In this document: positions 1-11,177 of the stretch, in pieces | How the letters are laid out: each line of letters starts with the position of its first letter | Numbering within the stretch: position 1 is the stretch's first letter | Source: Haplomitrium mnioides | Taxonomy: Eukaryota; Marchantiophyta; Haplomitriopsida; Calobryales | Direction of reading: 5' to 3' | Assembly (NCBI GenBank): GCA_049999725.1 | Contig: JBNGIS010018087.1 | Span: 1-38,168, forward strand | Length of the DNA stretch: 38,168 nt | Notes under the pieces: model-generated | Database searches by the model: none | Seen by the model: only the letters and a program-made list of their open reading frames with translations | What the model was told of the DNA's origin: nothing | Translations under genes and position numbers: made by a program

Positions 1-97
1 CACGTGGCAAGTGCAGAATTAAAGAATAATGGAAGGACACGTGGCGAAAGGAGAAGAAAAGAGAAATAGAAGGTTCTAAAGATAAGGATACGTGGCG
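1..97 (+). promoter_or_regulatory. Three G-box/ABRE-like ACGTGGC motifs
   Basis: CACGTGGC occurs at 1-8 and 38-45, and a close variant, TACGTGGC, at 90-97. ACGTGGC is the core bound by plant bZIP and bHLH factors (established knowledge). Three copies within 100 bp upstream of a TATA box suggest a stress- or light-responsive U3 promoter, which is inference. Confidence 0.5.
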
Positions 98-117
98 GAT
101 GCAGAACTAAAGTAGAA

Positions 118-160
118 GGTGGTCCAATGAGAGAGATAGAAAAGGGTGGTCCAATGAGAG
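118..160 (+). repeat. Direct repeat with CCAAT box
   Basis: The 16-mer GGTGGTCCAATGAGAG occurs at 118-133 and 145-160. It carries a CCAAT box and lies about 65-105 bp upstream of the TATA box, so it is probably part of the LTR promoter. Confidence 0.55.
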
Positions 161-222
161 GAGGAGAGATAAAGAACCAATCGGGTTCTTCCACCTATGT
201 AAGCAAGTTGCTTTCTATTGAG

Positions 223-230
223 TATATAAA
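223..230 (+). promoter_or_regulatory. TATA box of the nested LTR
   Basis: TATATAAA in the context GAGTATATAAAGAAGGG lies about 110 bp before the LTR end. This fits a U3 promoter followed by R and U5 in + orientation. Confidence 0.55.
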
Positions 231-349
231 GAAGGGAGAGTGCCTTGTTAGGCATCTCTTACCTTGTGAGCTTGAAGTCTCTTTTGTGCGCTAACTTCTT
301 GTACTTGTCCTAACTTATGTGTTGTGTACGTGTAGTGTTACACTTAGCG

Positions 350-745
350 TAGATCCGACCAGAGGAGAACCGCAAAAGCCGAAAAGAGGATGAGTCGACA
401 ATCTGGTCAAACTAAGAGCAAGTAACAGCGAAAAGGCAACCTATCGATGATCTGGTAAGACGAAGAGTATGCATGCCGAAAAGGTGATCCATCACAAATC
501 GTCCAACGAGAAGAAAGAGATGAGCCAGAAGGGCGATATGTCGACAATCCAACTGGGAGAGAGGGAGGATGCACCGAAAAGGTGATTTATCAAAGAACCG
601 AAGAGCAAGGTGGGATCGGCCGGAAAGGCAATTTAGCGCAGAACTGACAAGAGGAAGAAGCCAACAGCGCCAAAAAGATGACCTGTCGCAAATTCGGCAA
701 GACAAGGGGAAAGTTCGACAGGGTGCAGTCGCGACATTTGAAAGT
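350..745 (+). repeat. ~50-bp tandem units within the long LTR
   Basis: Degenerate units of roughly 50 bp repeat the pattern GATCTGACCAGAGGAGAA, then AGCCGAAAAGG, then TGACCTATC. The same array is at about 6600-7020 (+), and inverted at about 19925-20560 and 27010-27640. It is a fixed part of the LTR. Unit length and number were judged by eye. Confidence 0.6.
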
Positions 746-879
746 TTGACAGAGGAACTCTTTGTCGTTCTTACAACAAGTGGGGTGACAAATTGGCGAA
801 GGGAGCATTGGGCGTTGTTGTTTTTATGATGAGGGAGTTCCAAAACGGCAACATCGGCACAATTCTTGCTCGGCGAGGG

Positions 880-1280
880 AAGGATTTACGGATGACATGG
901 CATCCACGGAGGGTCAGCGGGTCAACCTCGGAAGAAGGTCAAAGCGACGGTTCACCTACCCTTTTGAAAGGCGGCGTCGGACGGTGGCCTTCGGATGACG
1001 TGGTGCCCTGAGAAGCTCGGAGGAGATTCCGTGGGTCAATTTCAGAAGAAAGTCAGCCCGACGGTCCGCCTACCCCTTTGCACGGCGGCGTTGGACAGCG
1101 CTCTTCGGATGACGTGGCGACCTCGGGATCCTTGGGCAAGTCATAAGACACGCGGTAGCAGGTGGGAGCCTGTCGGGCCTCGGGCCACGAGTAGGTCAAC
1201 TTAGGAAGAGGGGGTCAACACGATGGTCCGTCTTTGGGGCGGCGTCGAACGGCAGGGCCTCGGATGACATGGTGCTCGAA
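880..1280 (+). repeat. ~110-150-bp tandem units with GATGACGTGG
   Basis: About four degenerate units each begin near CGGATGAC(G/A)TGG and run through a GGTCAACTTCGGAAGAA-like segment and a CCTACCCCTTTG-like segment. Matching arrays are at about 7230-7530 (+), and inverted at about 19350-19800 and 26420-26850. TGACGTGG is a bZIP-type recognition core, so the array could act as an enhancer in the LTR; that role is inference. Confidence 0.6.
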
Positions 1281-2955
1281 GGAGTCACTTGGAATATTCA
1301 AGAGAATCTGCAAAGATTTCGTGAACTAGGGTCCGCGGGGCGCTTCTGAACTCTATTTTGAGGAACCCTTTGGACTTGGTTCTGCGAGAATCTGCAGAAT
1401 CTCAACTCGCAAGATTCCTCGGACTCCTCTACCGTTGTACTTGGCTTTTCCCAACCAATCGACAAGACACGCAGCGCGCTCTCCTTTTCTATTGTAATGG
1501 GAATAATGACCTCACGGGACACGCGTCGCCACCTCCCATTCCGAGCCAATGGGATTAAAGACCTCTCTTCGGAACGAGATCGAGGGATCAGTGCTCGAGG
1601 GGTATACATTAGAGGCCTCCAATTTTGTTCAGGTTGATGCATAAGCGATCTAAGGACGCGATAGCGACCTCAAGACAGGGAAATCGCAATAAGGTAAGGC
1701 AGGAGGAAGAATTCAGTGAGAAGTTACGTGAAACGGGTGAACTAGCTCTAGGGGCAAGCGGGGGCTCGGAGGTGGACTGGAGGGGTGCTGAGAATCGTTG
1801 AGTGAGGAGCTCTAGAGGCTCAGGCAATCTAGGTGAACTCGTCCTCGTGAGTGGACCAAAAGTGGAGGTGGACTGATACATGAGCTAGAAGGGATTCTTG
1901 CTTGTTGAGAATTTGGGAGAGGCTGCCAAGTGAGGAGCTTGGGGTCGTCTCTGCATTCCCTGTGCAAGAGCATCAACCTAGAGTGTTCGGAGTATACTCT
2001 GGTGTAATTCTTCGAGTGGAGCTGAGAGGGGGGGCTTTGTTAATGCCCGCGCACTGTGGAATAAGACCTGTCAAGGCTCGGGGTGGAGTGAGCTACCTGC
2101 AGTTGGGAAGACTATCTCTCAGAGGTGGGGTTGAAAGAAATCCTCTTCCTAGCCTGAGGAAGTAAATTTAGGGCTTCTCGCGAGCGAAGTTGAAAAACTA
2201 TCTGGAGAGAGGGGTGTGTGGGTGGAAATTGGTTGGAAGGCTGGAAGGCAACCAGTGATTCAGAAGGGAAGTATCAGTTGGTGAAATCAGTCGAGAGGGC
2301 CTTCAAGGACTCTGTTTTTAGTGCAGTACATAGTTGGGAGTGTTTTGTGCATATGTGTATAGCTAGATTTACTTTGTGCATTTGTATTCAAGAGACATTG
2401 TAGATTAGACTACATCAGGATAGCTGAGCAGACCTTGGGACAGCCTTGGAGGGGTAGTCTAATCCCTTGACACAGTTCTGATATCATGGGGGTAAATGCT
2501 CTTTGTTTCTGATCTTGTTGCATAGTTAGGAATTAGTACATCTTAGGATAGTTAGGATCAGTTGTACCAGTTCTGTGACAACCGTGAGAGGGGGAGTCCA
2601 GTCTTCTTGTATTGTTCATTGGTGCAGGTCACAAGCACATTTCTGCCCCAAAGCACAAATAAGGTGGCAGGGTCCGAGTCATTGGGCCCTTGGAATAAAG
2701 TGAAGGAATTACACAAAGAACAGCTGGGGGTTATGAATGTGGACCTGGGAGTTGTATGAATGACTGACTTGAGTGCAACCAAAAGAGAGTGAGTAGTGGG
2801 CTAAAGGCTTGGAAGGAAAGGGAGAATCCTTAAGGCCTCAAAGTGTTAATTGGCGAGGGGCCATCTCAAAAAAGAACCTGAAAGCCCTAAATCTGCCCTC
2901 CCCTGCCTTCAAAGCATCACCTGAAAAGGTTAAGGCATGGAACATGGGAGTGACA

Positions 2956-4107
2956 GCTCATTTCCACTACTAGCCAACAGTAAAACAATCTAATTCTGAT
3001 TTATCGGATCATATTCCAATATATCCCCAATACAACCATTCGGACCACCTCCTCGATGACTAACTTCAGATATCCAAAGTTTGTTCTAGCTCTCTAGCAA
3101 GTATTTAGAACTAGTTCCTACCAATTCTGCATCGAACCTACAAGGAACAGGAAGATTGACTGTTGTATTCTTTGTTTTTTCTCACTTTCAGTTGTTTTGA
3201 GGGACAATTGAATACAAATACCCCTAGACCCAACCTGATGGACCTGGTTTAACTTTTCCTCACTGTCACTCACTCTCTCTTGCAGCTCACAGATACTACA
3301 ACGATATTGGGACCCCTTCTCTTTGTCCTCTAGCCTCTGCGAGCATAAGATTGAAAGTAAAGGTTACTCTTGGAGACTGGAATTCCTAGAGACATCACTC
3401 TCCTCAAGAAGGCTTCAAACTAGAATAGATGAAGATCTTTCATCCACAGATTTGTATAGGAAATGTGTACGTAGTTCTCTCTCTCTCTCTTCTTGCACTC
3501 CTTGCTGGGACTACCACTTAGAACATCCCCACAGATTGACAAGCAAGAACTCAATCTATAGATCCAAAAGCAGAAAACACCTAGATACACCCGTGGCCTA
3601 TCCTTCTCTCTTGCAATCTTCACTTCATTCACAGTTGACAATCTAGATTGCTCCTATCATCATAGCCTAAATCTTCATTCCTCCTGCAACATTAATATTG
3701 CTCCTTCTGAATTCTCCAATTACAAGGAGCAGTGCATCTCAAAGAAAATATGTGAGCTTTATATTTATAAAGAACAAAAACTTACAATAAGATGGACCAA
3801 CATGATAGAGACCTCACTACTGCTTTGTACCCCTCACTGCTTCAACTAACTTCTAACTACTAACTGCCACTAACTAATCCTAACTTTCTAATTACTAATC
3901 TAACACTGATATGTTTTCTTAAACTAAAAACTACTCACTAACCTGCTTATTAACATTCCCTAAAACTAACATGATCCAAAGGGATCTAAATCTACAACAA
4001 ACTTCTCCTACAACTGATCCATGGCCCTTGCCACTGGATTCACATAACTCTAAAAGAAACTAACTTCTCTTGTTCTAATCTTCCTTCTAAACTTTTTCTA
4101 ACTACTC
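2956..4107. other. AT-rich flank without a recognisable gene
   Basis: This is sequence between the first LTR copy and the tandem block. It has a CT microsatellite near 3475-3492 and CTAAC-rich stretches near 3840-3960. The short open frames on both strands at 3323-3646 overlap each other and have no recognisable domain. No gene is called. Confidence 0.5.
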
Positions 4108-4345
4108 TTCCTATTAGAACTAACCACTAACATAGTGTTCTTATACTAAATAACTAGCTTCTACTAGCTTACACTAACTCATCTCCCTATTGGAACTAAC
4201 ACTAATGAATGCTCTTATGCCAATTTTCACTAATTCATCTTTCTTATTAGAACTAATACTAGTATAGGTTCTTGTACTAAGTTTCTACTAACTTACTTTC
4301 GCTACTAGAACTAACACTAAGAAATGTTCTTAAAGTTAAGTTTCA
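4108..4345. repeat. Degenerate tandem units (AGAACTAACACTAA)
   Basis: Four neighbouring units start near 4108, 4183, 4240 and 4299. Each carries a variant of CTATTAGAACTAACACTAA followed by TGTTCTTATACTAA and TTTCTACTAACT. Spacing varies from about 57 to 75 bp. It looks like a locally expanded minisatellite. Confidence 0.55.
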
Positions 4346-4374
4346 AACTTTTCACTAGCTCCTAACTCTCTCTT

Positions 4375-5060
4375 TTTTAAATTTTCAAACTTTCAACTCC
4401 ATTTTTGAACTTTCACCAATGGGCCTTTTTGAACTTTCCTTTTCCCGCTCGGTAATTTTTTAACTTTTTGAAATACTCGAACTTTCTGAAATCTACTTTT
4501 ACACTTTCAAACTTTCTCCTTTAGCACTCACGTTTCGAACTTTCTTTTTGTCCCGTTTTTTTTACTCTTTCGAACTTTTGATATAGCCTAAAAACAACCT
4601 TTCGATTTGTCGTTTTCGGATGTGTCGAGCTTTCTATTTTCCTAGGCAGCTTTGCTTTTCTTCGGCCAAATTTCCAATCGAGCTTTCTTTTTCTTGAGAG
4701 CAGCATTCAAACTTTCAATTCCGTAGGCCTTTTCAAACTTTCACAGTAGGGAGTTCTGCACTTCTGAACTTTTAGGCTTTCTAGTCCTCACTTTGAACTT
4801 TCGTCCGCCATCGCTCTTGCGAATTTCCAGGCTTTCTTTTCTTTGCAGCTTTATGTTGATCTTTCGCATTTCTATGCCATCTACCTTTGAGATATCTGAT
4901 TTCTTCTCGGTTCTCATTTTCTGTCACTTTGATTCAGTTCAAAGCTTCTACACTGATTGAAATTTTCAAAATGGCCTCGTTTCCTTCAAACTTTCTAACT
5001 CCTTGGCTTCGAAGTTTCGCGTTTCATAGCTTTGAATTTCCTTTGATCGAGTTTCTATTG
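4375..5060. repeat. AACTTTC-motif-rich block
   Basis: GAACTTTC, CAAACTTTC and similar octamers recur about every 20-45 bp for nearly 700 bp. On the other strand this reads GAAAGTTC. Spacing is irregular, so it is not a simple satellite. No coding frame was recognised. Confidence 0.5.
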
Positions 5061-5700
5061 TAATGAAGATATTCGCTACTTTTTACCAAGTCATGCTTTC
5101 AATTCCCATTTTACACAATTTCATGATGAATTCTTCCTCCGCTGGCAATCTTTCACTTCTCCACCGTCAAATTTCCGTTTCCTATTGGCAAATTTGACTT
5201 TAATTCTCGACGATGGTCTGTTTTCAATTCTTTCAAGACTGGACCTTTTTGATTCATACATTCTTGTCTGGTTTGAACTGACAAAACAACTTTTCCAAAA
5301 CTCGGCAAACTTATAACAAATACAAAACAGTTTCAAATTTTCCCTGAACACTTCACCATAACCCTTCCGAGACTACAACTTACCCACTATAATTATCAAG
5401 TTGAAGATCCACCACCATCACCTCACAATACAGAATGCCCTTTGAGGAAATTACCAAATATGATCCAAGGCAAGTCGCTAGTTGAATCTACTGCTTCACT
5501 CCCAATCTGAGACTCCTGACTTAAATTGATCATGATTGTAATACTAATCTGGTGTTTCCCATCGAATTCACATCTCTTCTTACTATAGAACACCACAACC
5601 TTCTAATAGCTAACATCAAAGGTGTTCCATAGCATGGGGATTAGTCCCATGAATGTTTCACAACTTTTCCATTGGTGTATAAAAAGGTTTTCCCTTTTCG
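5061..5700. other. AT-rich flank left of the solo LTR
   Basis: No gene or element is recognised. An open frame on the minus strand (5121-5351) has no domain that can be named and lies in motif-rich, low-complexity DNA. The stretch ends in GGTTTTCCCTTTTCG just before the target-site copy. Confidence 0.4.
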
Positions 5701-5705
5701 AAAAG
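5701..5705 (+). repeat. Target-site duplication, left copy (AAAAG)
   Basis: AAAAG directly precedes the TGTCAGC start of the solo LTR and is repeated at 9202-9206 directly after its TGACA end. Five base pairs is the usual duplication length for plant Ty3/gypsy and copia integration. Confidence 0.85.
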
Positions 5706-8700
5706 TGTCAGCCAGTGAATTGGGATGCTGATACAGAATTCTGCCTTACATAAGCAGCATCAATACAATTCCGCTCTAGTAAGTGTAAGGGCGCCTCGGG
5801 AGCAACAGAGATCCTTCAATCTGTAAGTAAGAACAGGGCGCATGAATCCTTGGAGGGGAACGAGATCATAGCGGAAGAAGAGAAGGAGGCAGTGATTGCA
5901 ACCATGAGAGGGGTACCACTAAAAATCTGATTTGGGCAAGCGAGAACCCGTGGGACTCATAGGGATGCAGGAATCGAAGCCAAGCGGGGAAGAAGGGAAT
6001 GCCCACCCAAGGTGAAGCGATCAGAGGAGGAAGAGTGGATCTTCAAAACAAAAACCTGAAGGCACTCAGGGGAGAGAGAAACCACGAACATTGCCTACAG
6101 CTACTGCACATCAAGAGCAAGGATCAAGGAAGGAAGGAGGAGTCGGGATCATCGCAAGGGGATCAGCTGCATTACTCGAATTCGAAGGATGATCGATTGA
6201 TGTGCATAGAAGGAGGCAATTTGTGAAGAACCGATGATCTGATATGAAATGGGAACTCTACGAATGAAAGGTAGGATTGATCAGCTAAGCCAGGGAGCGG
6301 GGGATGCCTCGATCCCGCAAGCGTGAGCACGCTCTACAAGGGTCCAACCCTTCTCTTCGAATTCGCAGATCTTCGCGGAAACATGGAGTCATTTGAGGGC
6401 TCTGAAGGATTCCACGAATGACATAGCGGCTCCAGGAAGCCCAGGGATCTTCACGGAAAGTGGCGAGGCCCGAAGAACTTAACGAGATTGTGCCTCTCTA
6501 AGTGGGGAACCCGGTTAAGTGGGTTCTGATCCATCTTTCGATGTGGGGGGCCCGCTTAATAGGGATCTATTGAGAGGCCCAACCGGGAGCAAGGAAGGAT
6601 CACCCAAAAAGGCGATTTATTGTGGGTTCGGTCAAAAGAAAACCAAAGAGTGCCGAAGGGGTGACTTATCGCCGATCTGACCAGAGGAGAATCGAGGGAG
6701 CCGAGGGGGTGACCTAGTGCAGATCCGACCAAAGGAGAACCAGAGAAGAGTCGAAAGGGGGATGAATCACAGGTCCGGTCAGACGAAGAGCAAGTAACAG
6801 TGAAACAACAACTTATCCACTATCCGACCAGAGGAGAACCGAGGAAGCCAAAAGGGTGACACATTGCAATTCCGGCCAAATGAAGATCAAACAGTTCCGA
6901 AAAGGCGACCTATCGACAACCTGATCGGAGGAGAACCGAGGGGTGCCAAATAGGCGATCTAGCGTAGATCTGACTAGAGGAAGAGCAAGCCATGCCGAAA
7001 AGAGGATCTATCACCAATCCGGCAAAGACAAATGGGAAATTTGACAAGGTACGGTCATGACACTAAAAGTTCGACGGAGGATGCGAGGGCCGATTCAAAG
7101 AGGAGCTCAGTGTAGTTCTTATATCGAGCGAGATGACAACTTAACGAAGGGAGCATCGGGTGCGCATGTTGTTCTTATGACAAGGGGAGTCTGAAACAAC
7201 AACATTGGCACAGTTCTTACTCGGAGAAGGGAAGGCGCTTCGAATAATGTGGCATCCACGGAAGGTCACGGGTCAACCTCGGAAGAAGGTCAAACCGACG
7301 GTCCGTCTACCCCTTTGCGGAGCAGCGTTGGACGGTGCTCTTCGGATGATGTGGCAACCTCAGAAGCTTTGGGTAAGTCAAAGGACACGTGGCAGTAGGT
7401 GGGAGCCCGTCGAGCCTTGGGCCACAAGCAGGTCGACTTCAGAGAAAGGAGTTAGTGCGGTAGTCCGTCTACCCCTTTGCAGGGCGGCGTCGGACGACGG
7501 AGCTTCGGATGACGTGGAGCTCGAAGGAGTCCGTGGAATATTTGGGCGAATCTGCAGAGAATCCGTAGGCTAGGGTCTACAGGTCGCTTCGAAACTCTGT
7601 TTTGAAGAACCCTTTGGACTTGGTTCCACGGGAATCTGCGAAATCTCAGCCCACAAGATTCTTCGGACTCCTTGTAGAGTTATCGTTGTACTTGGCGCTT
7701 CTTGACCAACTGATAGGACACGCGACACGCTCTCCTTTTCCATTGTAATAGGAATAATGACCTCACGAGACACACGTCACAACCTTCCATTCCGATCCCA
7801 ACGAGATTAACGACCTTTCAACGGGAAGAGCTTGGAGGATCAACGCGCGCTCGGGGGGTATACATCGGGGGCCTCCGAATTTGTTCAGGTTGATATACGA
7901 GTGATCTAAGGACATGACAACAACCTCAAGACGAGAAAATTGCAATGAGGTAAGGTAGGAGGAAGAATCCAGTGAGAAGCTACGTGAAGCAGGTGAACTA
8001 GCGCTGGAGGCAAGCGGGGGTGGAGGTGGATTGGAGGGGCGTCGAGAATCGTTGGGCGAGGAGCTCTAGAGGCTCGGGCGATCCAGGTGAACTCATCCCT
8101 GTGAGTGGACCAGAAGCGGAGGTGGACAGATACGCGAGCTAGAAGGGATTCTGGCCAGCTAAGAATTTGAGAGAGGCTGCCAAGTGAGGAGCTTGGGGTC
8201 GTCTCTGCATTCCCTATACAAGAGCATCAACCCAGAGGGTTCGGAGTACACTCTGGTGTAATTCTTCAAGTGGAGCTAAGAGGAAAGGCTGCGTTAGTGC
8301 CCGCGCATTGCGGAGTAAGACATGTCAAGGCTCGGGGTGGAGTGGGCTACCTGTAGTCGGGAAGACTGTCTTCCAGAGGTGGAAGCCAAAGAAATCCTCT
8401 TCCTAGCCTGAGGAAGTAAAGTCAAGGCTTCTCGCGAGGGAAGTTGAAAAACTATCTGGAGAAGGGTATGTGGGTGGATGTTGGTTTGAAGGCTGGAAGG
8501 CAGCCAATGATTCAGAAAGGAAGTCTCTGTTGGTGAGATCAGTCCAGAGGGCCTTCAAGGACTCTGTTTCCTATTGCAGTACATAGTGTAAGTGTGTTTG
8601 TGCATATGTGTGTAGATTTGCATTCTGCATTTGTGTTCAAGAGGCATATTAGATTAGAAGATATCAAGACAGTTGAGTAGACCCTAGGACAACTCTGGAG

Positions 8701-9201
8701 GAGGAGTCAAGTCCCTTGACACAGCCAAGTGATCTTGGGGGTGAATGCACTCTGTTTCTGATCCTGTAGTATAGCTTAAGAATTACTTCATCTTAGGATA
8801 GTTAGGAAATCAATTTTATCAGTTCTGTGACAACCTTGAGAGGGGGAGTCTAGACCTCTATCATTTGTTCATTGGTGCAGGTCACAACACCTTTCTGCCC
8901 CACAGTATACATAAGGTGGCAGGGTCTCAAATTTGGATCCCTGAAATACATGGAAGGAATTACACAATGAACGCAGGGTGTGGTAAATGTGGACCTAAGT
9001 CATGAATGAATGATTTGAGTATAATCTGAAGAGAGTGAGTGGTGAGAAGAAGGCTTGTAAGGAAAGGGAGAATCCTTAAAGCCTCAAAGTGGTAACTCGC
9101 AAGGGGCCATCTCAGAAAAGAACATGCAAGCCCTGAATTTGTCCTCCTCTACCTTCAAAGCAGCATCTGAAAAGGTTAAGGCCTAAAACATGGGAGTGAC
9201 A
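5706..9201 (+). mobile_element. Solo LTR of the long-LTR gypsy-like family
   Basis: It starts TGTCAGCCAGTGAATTGG and ends CATGGGAGTGACA, with perfect AAAAG duplications outside. Both ends share the 5-bp inverted repeat TGTCA/TGACA. The start matches the reverse complement of 28405 downward, where the related LTR begins TGTCAGCCAGCGAATTGAG. The whole 3.5 kb aligns with the 3.9-4.0 kb LTRs of the nested element. No internal region is present, so this is what unequal recombination between two LTRs leaves behind. It is in + orientation, opposite to the nested element. It holds both tandem arrays of the family and no intact gene. Confidence 0.9.
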
Positions 9202-9206
9202 AAAAG
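9202..9206 (+). repeat. Target-site duplication, right copy (AAAAG)
   Basis: This AAAAG is identical to 5701-5705 and abuts the TGACA end of the solo LTR. Confidence 0.85.
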
Positions 9207-10356
9207 CATCCTCCTAGTGGTGTGTAAGGCTCCGCACATATACCCACTCTGCCCTTGGACAGATCTAGTCCAAGGCCTTTCTTTGGCCTCACAACAAATA
9301 AATCTCCTGCAGGGCATGTTGTCCATCGACTGTAGAGTAGATTGGTGTAGCGGTTGGCTCGCTCTCAACAAATAGATTAGTCTTATATTATTTTCAAATT
9401 TTTTTCTTATTATGTTATTATCTATAATAAAATTAAATTTCCTCTTCTTTAACTAGACTCTTCTGATTCCAAAAAAGCCTTAGACAAGCTCTCCCTTCGG
9501 CTGGATCTCCAACTTTCTTCCATAAGACACGGACTGCATCAATTTTCTCCAACTTAGAGCTTTACTACTCTATTCCATTGCATACAAGAGGGATTTCTCA
9601 TCTTTTCTTGTGATTCACCTTCAATTCAGCCTCCACAAAGTTCTTCTTCTCAACTCAATCTTGCAAAATAACATTCGATTTTATTTATTCAACTCAGACT
9701 CTTCAACTTAGCAAGTTTTTAGATCTTTTTCATCCTTTCTACTTTATTTCCTCTAGAAACAATTAGCATGGAATGTCATTTTCCAATACTTTCCTTCTTA
9801 AAAGCTTCTCACATTGTCACAAACCAAACATTGTAGTTGTTCTCAGTCAGTTTCTCACAAACAATCTAAGAAATTCCATCTGTTATTTGAATTTGGTAAA
9901 TCAAATGTGCTTACAAGCACAACAAGGACTATACTCCCAAAACATGTTGCCACTATCTACTCAAAGATAGATTCTCTATTCAATAGAAATTGTTGTACAA
10001 AATTTACTACCTCAAGAGTTTCAAACATTCAACATTCGTATAACCTCTTGTGACTAGTTTGGAAATCATAATATGTAGGACAAGGAGAAAATGCTAGCAT
10101 CTAAATCTGCTACGTGTAGAGGATGAGCCCCTTAGTACTCAAAATGTGGTATGCAAGAGGGAAATCGTTACTATCTCCTCTATCCATGTTGCAGCTTACA
10201 CGATAATAAACATAGATTAAATGAAGGTAGATAGAAACATAACCATTGTTGCAATACATTGAATGAATGATATTGCTCATTGATAAAATATGAGTCAAAG
10301 AAATTGGCAAAATTAGGTTTGCGCTACACTCACAATCAGCTCATCTGCCAAGCTAA
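9207..10356. other. AT-rich sequence, no gene recognised
   Basis: Two overlapping short open frames on + (9773-9970 and 9814-10053) and one on - (10110-10310) have no recognisable domain. The right part may belong to the copia element whose primer-binding site is at 10928, because that element's internal region would run leftward from there. This is not supported by any readable protein motif. Confidence 0.35.
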
Positions 10357-10540
10357 GAACAGAACCACAAATTTCCAGAGGCCTAAATAAGCAATGATGA
10401 CAATTTGACCCTTGTGCTTTGCATTGCACTTAGTTTGTCACAATTAGTTTGTCTCTTAGGTTGAGAATAGAACCACGAATCACTAGAATCTTGAAAAAAC
10501 AATGATGACAACTTAACCCTTGTGTTTCTTTGATTCATCT
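10357..10540. repeat. Two degenerate ~107-bp tandem copies
   Basis: AGAACAGAACCACAAAT near 10358 and AGAATAGAACCACGAAT near 10465 start two related segments. Each continues to AATGATGACAA.TT.ACCCTTGTG. The copies differ by many substitutions. Confidence 0.5.
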
Positions 10541-10559
10541 TTCAATGTCCTTTGATCCT

Positions 10560-10682
10560 TCTCTTCAATTTGCTTTGATTTTGCTCTTTGATTCTGCTTT
10601 GATTGCTCCTTTGATTCTGCTTTGATTGCTTCTTTGATTTTGCTTTGATTGCTTCTTCAATTTTGCTTTGATTGCTCTTCAA
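10560..10682. repeat. ~23-bp tandem repeat (TTTGATTGCTTC)
   Basis: About five units are variants of TTTGATTCTGCTTTGATTGC. Read on the minus strand the array gives a Lys/Ala/Ser-rich peptide repeat. It lies in what would be the 5' internal region of the minus-strand copia element. Confidence 0.6.
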
Positions 10683-10927
10683 CAATAACACTTTCTACCT
10701 TCTTTGATTTGTGTTTCGCAACTCAAAAAATTTCTCTCTTCATATCTTCTTCAACAAGAAATGGTTGTCTTGCTTTTTGCAATATGCTTTGCTAACACTT
10801 GCAATTGTTTCTTACATCAACAAAGCTCTTTGATGCAGAAGAAAAAAATCTAGGTCCATTTTTCTTCTTTTTTTTCTTTTTCTTCTTTGGTTTCTGTGCT
10901 CTACAATGTCATTTTTTTCTTGAACTT

Positions 10928-10939
10928 GCTTTGATACCA
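10928..10939 (-). promoter_or_regulatory. Copia primer-binding site (initiator tRNA-Met type)
   Basis: On the minus strand this reads TGGTATCAAAGC, a close match to the plant initiator-Met primer site TGGTATCAGAGC used by most plant copia elements. It directly abuts the TTTTAACA end of the LTR at 10940-11177, so on the minus strand the element's internal region runs towards lower coordinates. Confidence 0.7.
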
Positions 10940-11177
10940 TGTTAAAACACTGCACTTAAAAACACACTAGACAAAAATGGAGGATTTGAAGGAATCCTTT
11001 CTTCACCTATAAGACACAATTGTGTTATAATTTTACAAGGGGGAGGAGTGCCAATGTGTGTCTCCGAATTCGCCTCCATATACCCTAGCCTACAACAAGA
11101 AACTAACCCTAACTGAGGCTAAGGGAGATGCCAAATCAGCCTAGTAGCCTATCTGAGCTTGTAGTCTCATTATTACA
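10940..11177 (-). mobile_element. Short copia LTR
   Basis: On the minus strand it starts TGTAATAATGAGAC and ends GTGTTTTAACA, 238 bp in total, which is a normal size for a plant copia LTR. It is preceded by the purine run AAAGTCGAGGGG and followed at once by the primer-binding site. Neither side shows a target-site duplication (ATACC versus CCCCT), so it is not a simple solo LTR. Confidence 0.6.

Larger units (their letters stand above)
1..342 (+). mobile_element. 3' part of an LTR nested inside the long LTR
   Basis: This stretch is AT-richer than what follows and has LTR promoter architecture: G-box-like elements, a repeated CCAAT-containing segment, a TATA box, then a T-rich leader ending in GTGTTACA. 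From position 343 (CTTAGCGTAGATCC) the sequence matches the interior of the long LTR seen again at 5706-9201 and, inverted, at 24404-28405, where the same site reads GTGACTTAG. An LTR ending in ACA at 342 and inserted at CTTAG explains this. The start and the matching CTTAG copy would lie left of the window. The family is not recognised. Confidence 0.6.
343..2955 (+). mobile_element. Long-LTR copy 1, 5' part missing
   Basis: It aligns through most of its length with the solo LTR at 5706-9201 and, in reverse, with the LTRs at 17352-21295 and 24404-28405. It ends in GGGAGTGACA at 2946-2955, the same U5 end as the solo LTR, and similarity to that copy stops exactly there. No primer-binding site follows the end, so it is more likely a solo or 3' LTR than a 5' LTR. 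The expected target-site copy GCTCA (2956-2960) cannot be checked because the left end is outside the window. Short open frames inside are not considered genes. Confidence 0.8.

Noticed and set aside
343-2955. 5' LTR of an element whose internal region is 2956-5705
   Set aside because: No primer-binding site follows 2955, there is no gag or pol text in 2956-5705, and the LTR at 5706-9201 has its own perfect target-site duplication, so it is an independent insertion.
9330-9375. tRNA-like text (GGTGTAGCGGTTGGCTCGC)
   Set aside because: There is no matching acceptor stem, anticodon arm or T-loop around it.
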